From assembly GCA_043767025.1 (NCBI GenBank), contig JAYUHK010000224.1, positions 1 to 5,970 on the forward strand: a stretch of DNA of 5,970 nt. The letters are read 5' to 3'. This document shows, piece after piece, positions 5,934 to 5,970 of the stretch (position 1 is its first letter; each line of letters opens with the position of its first letter). The DNA is from JAYUHK01 sp043767025 (GTDB taxonomy: Bacteria; Bacteroidota; Bacteroidia; Chitinophagales; Saprospiraceae). The notes under the pieces are model-generated. The model was not told the origin of the DNA. It did not search any database and saw only the letters and a program-made list of their open reading frames with translations. Position numbers and translations under genes: made by a program.

Positions 5934-5970
5934 CAAAAAAATCAAGTGCTCTGTAGAAATTCTAAAGTTT

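Noticed and set aside
1..5970. A defence system, mobile element, CRISPR array or biosynthetic cluster
   Set aside because: All confident genes belong to common housekeeping or envelope-type families; no nuclease, transposase, reverse transcriptase, toxin or spaced repeat array is visible.

Overview
The window looks like an ordinary chromosomal stretch from a member of the Bacteroidota. The sequence is AT-rich and Shine-Dalgarno sites are essentially absent before the genes. There is a good match to the Bacteroidota primary-sigma -7 element (TAnnTTTG) in front of the glycosyltransferase. The right end carries a T-tract/A-tract palindrome of a kind often seen between Bacteroidota genes. Genus cannot be told from the sequence alone.

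Layout from left to right. Positions 23-745 (+) encode a classical short-chain dehydrogenase/reductase of the DltE-like type. A 174-bp convergent gap follows. The whole middle (920-4768) is on the minus strand. Read in transcription order, it holds an alpha/beta hydrolase with an N-terminal membrane anchor, a small DoxX-type membrane protein, a DUF2461 protein, then a 14-bp perfect inverted repeat in an 86-bp gap, a small coiled-coil protein of unknown function, and an acyltransferase-3 family membrane protein. The first three genes are closely spaced (17 and 27 bp) and probably form one operon. The last two overlap by one base (TGATG) and are probably translationally coupled. The inverted repeat between the two sets may end the first transcript or regulate the second. 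From a divergent 180-bp control region (4769-4948), a GT2-like glycosyltransferase is transcribed rightwards (4949-5827). The last 143 bp hold no confident gene, only a possible promoter and a bidirectional terminator-like palindrome.

Starts were revised in three places. The longest frames of the acyltransferase, the DoxX protein and the glycosyltransferase begin at TTG codons. In each case an internal ATG (at 1993, 3752 and 4949 respectively) is better supported.

The genes do not form a recognisable pathway. The acyltransferase and the glycosyltransferase would both suit modification of surface glycans, and the hydrolase and DoxX protein are envelope-associated, but this is inference. I see no mobile element, CRISPR array, RNA gene, toxin-antitoxin pair or defence cassette. 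The points most worth a second look are non-coding: the 14-bp palindrome, a recurring GTGACA/TGTCAC motif that twice forms inverted pairs with 11-12 bp spacers, and four TAACTT copies in the divergent control region.
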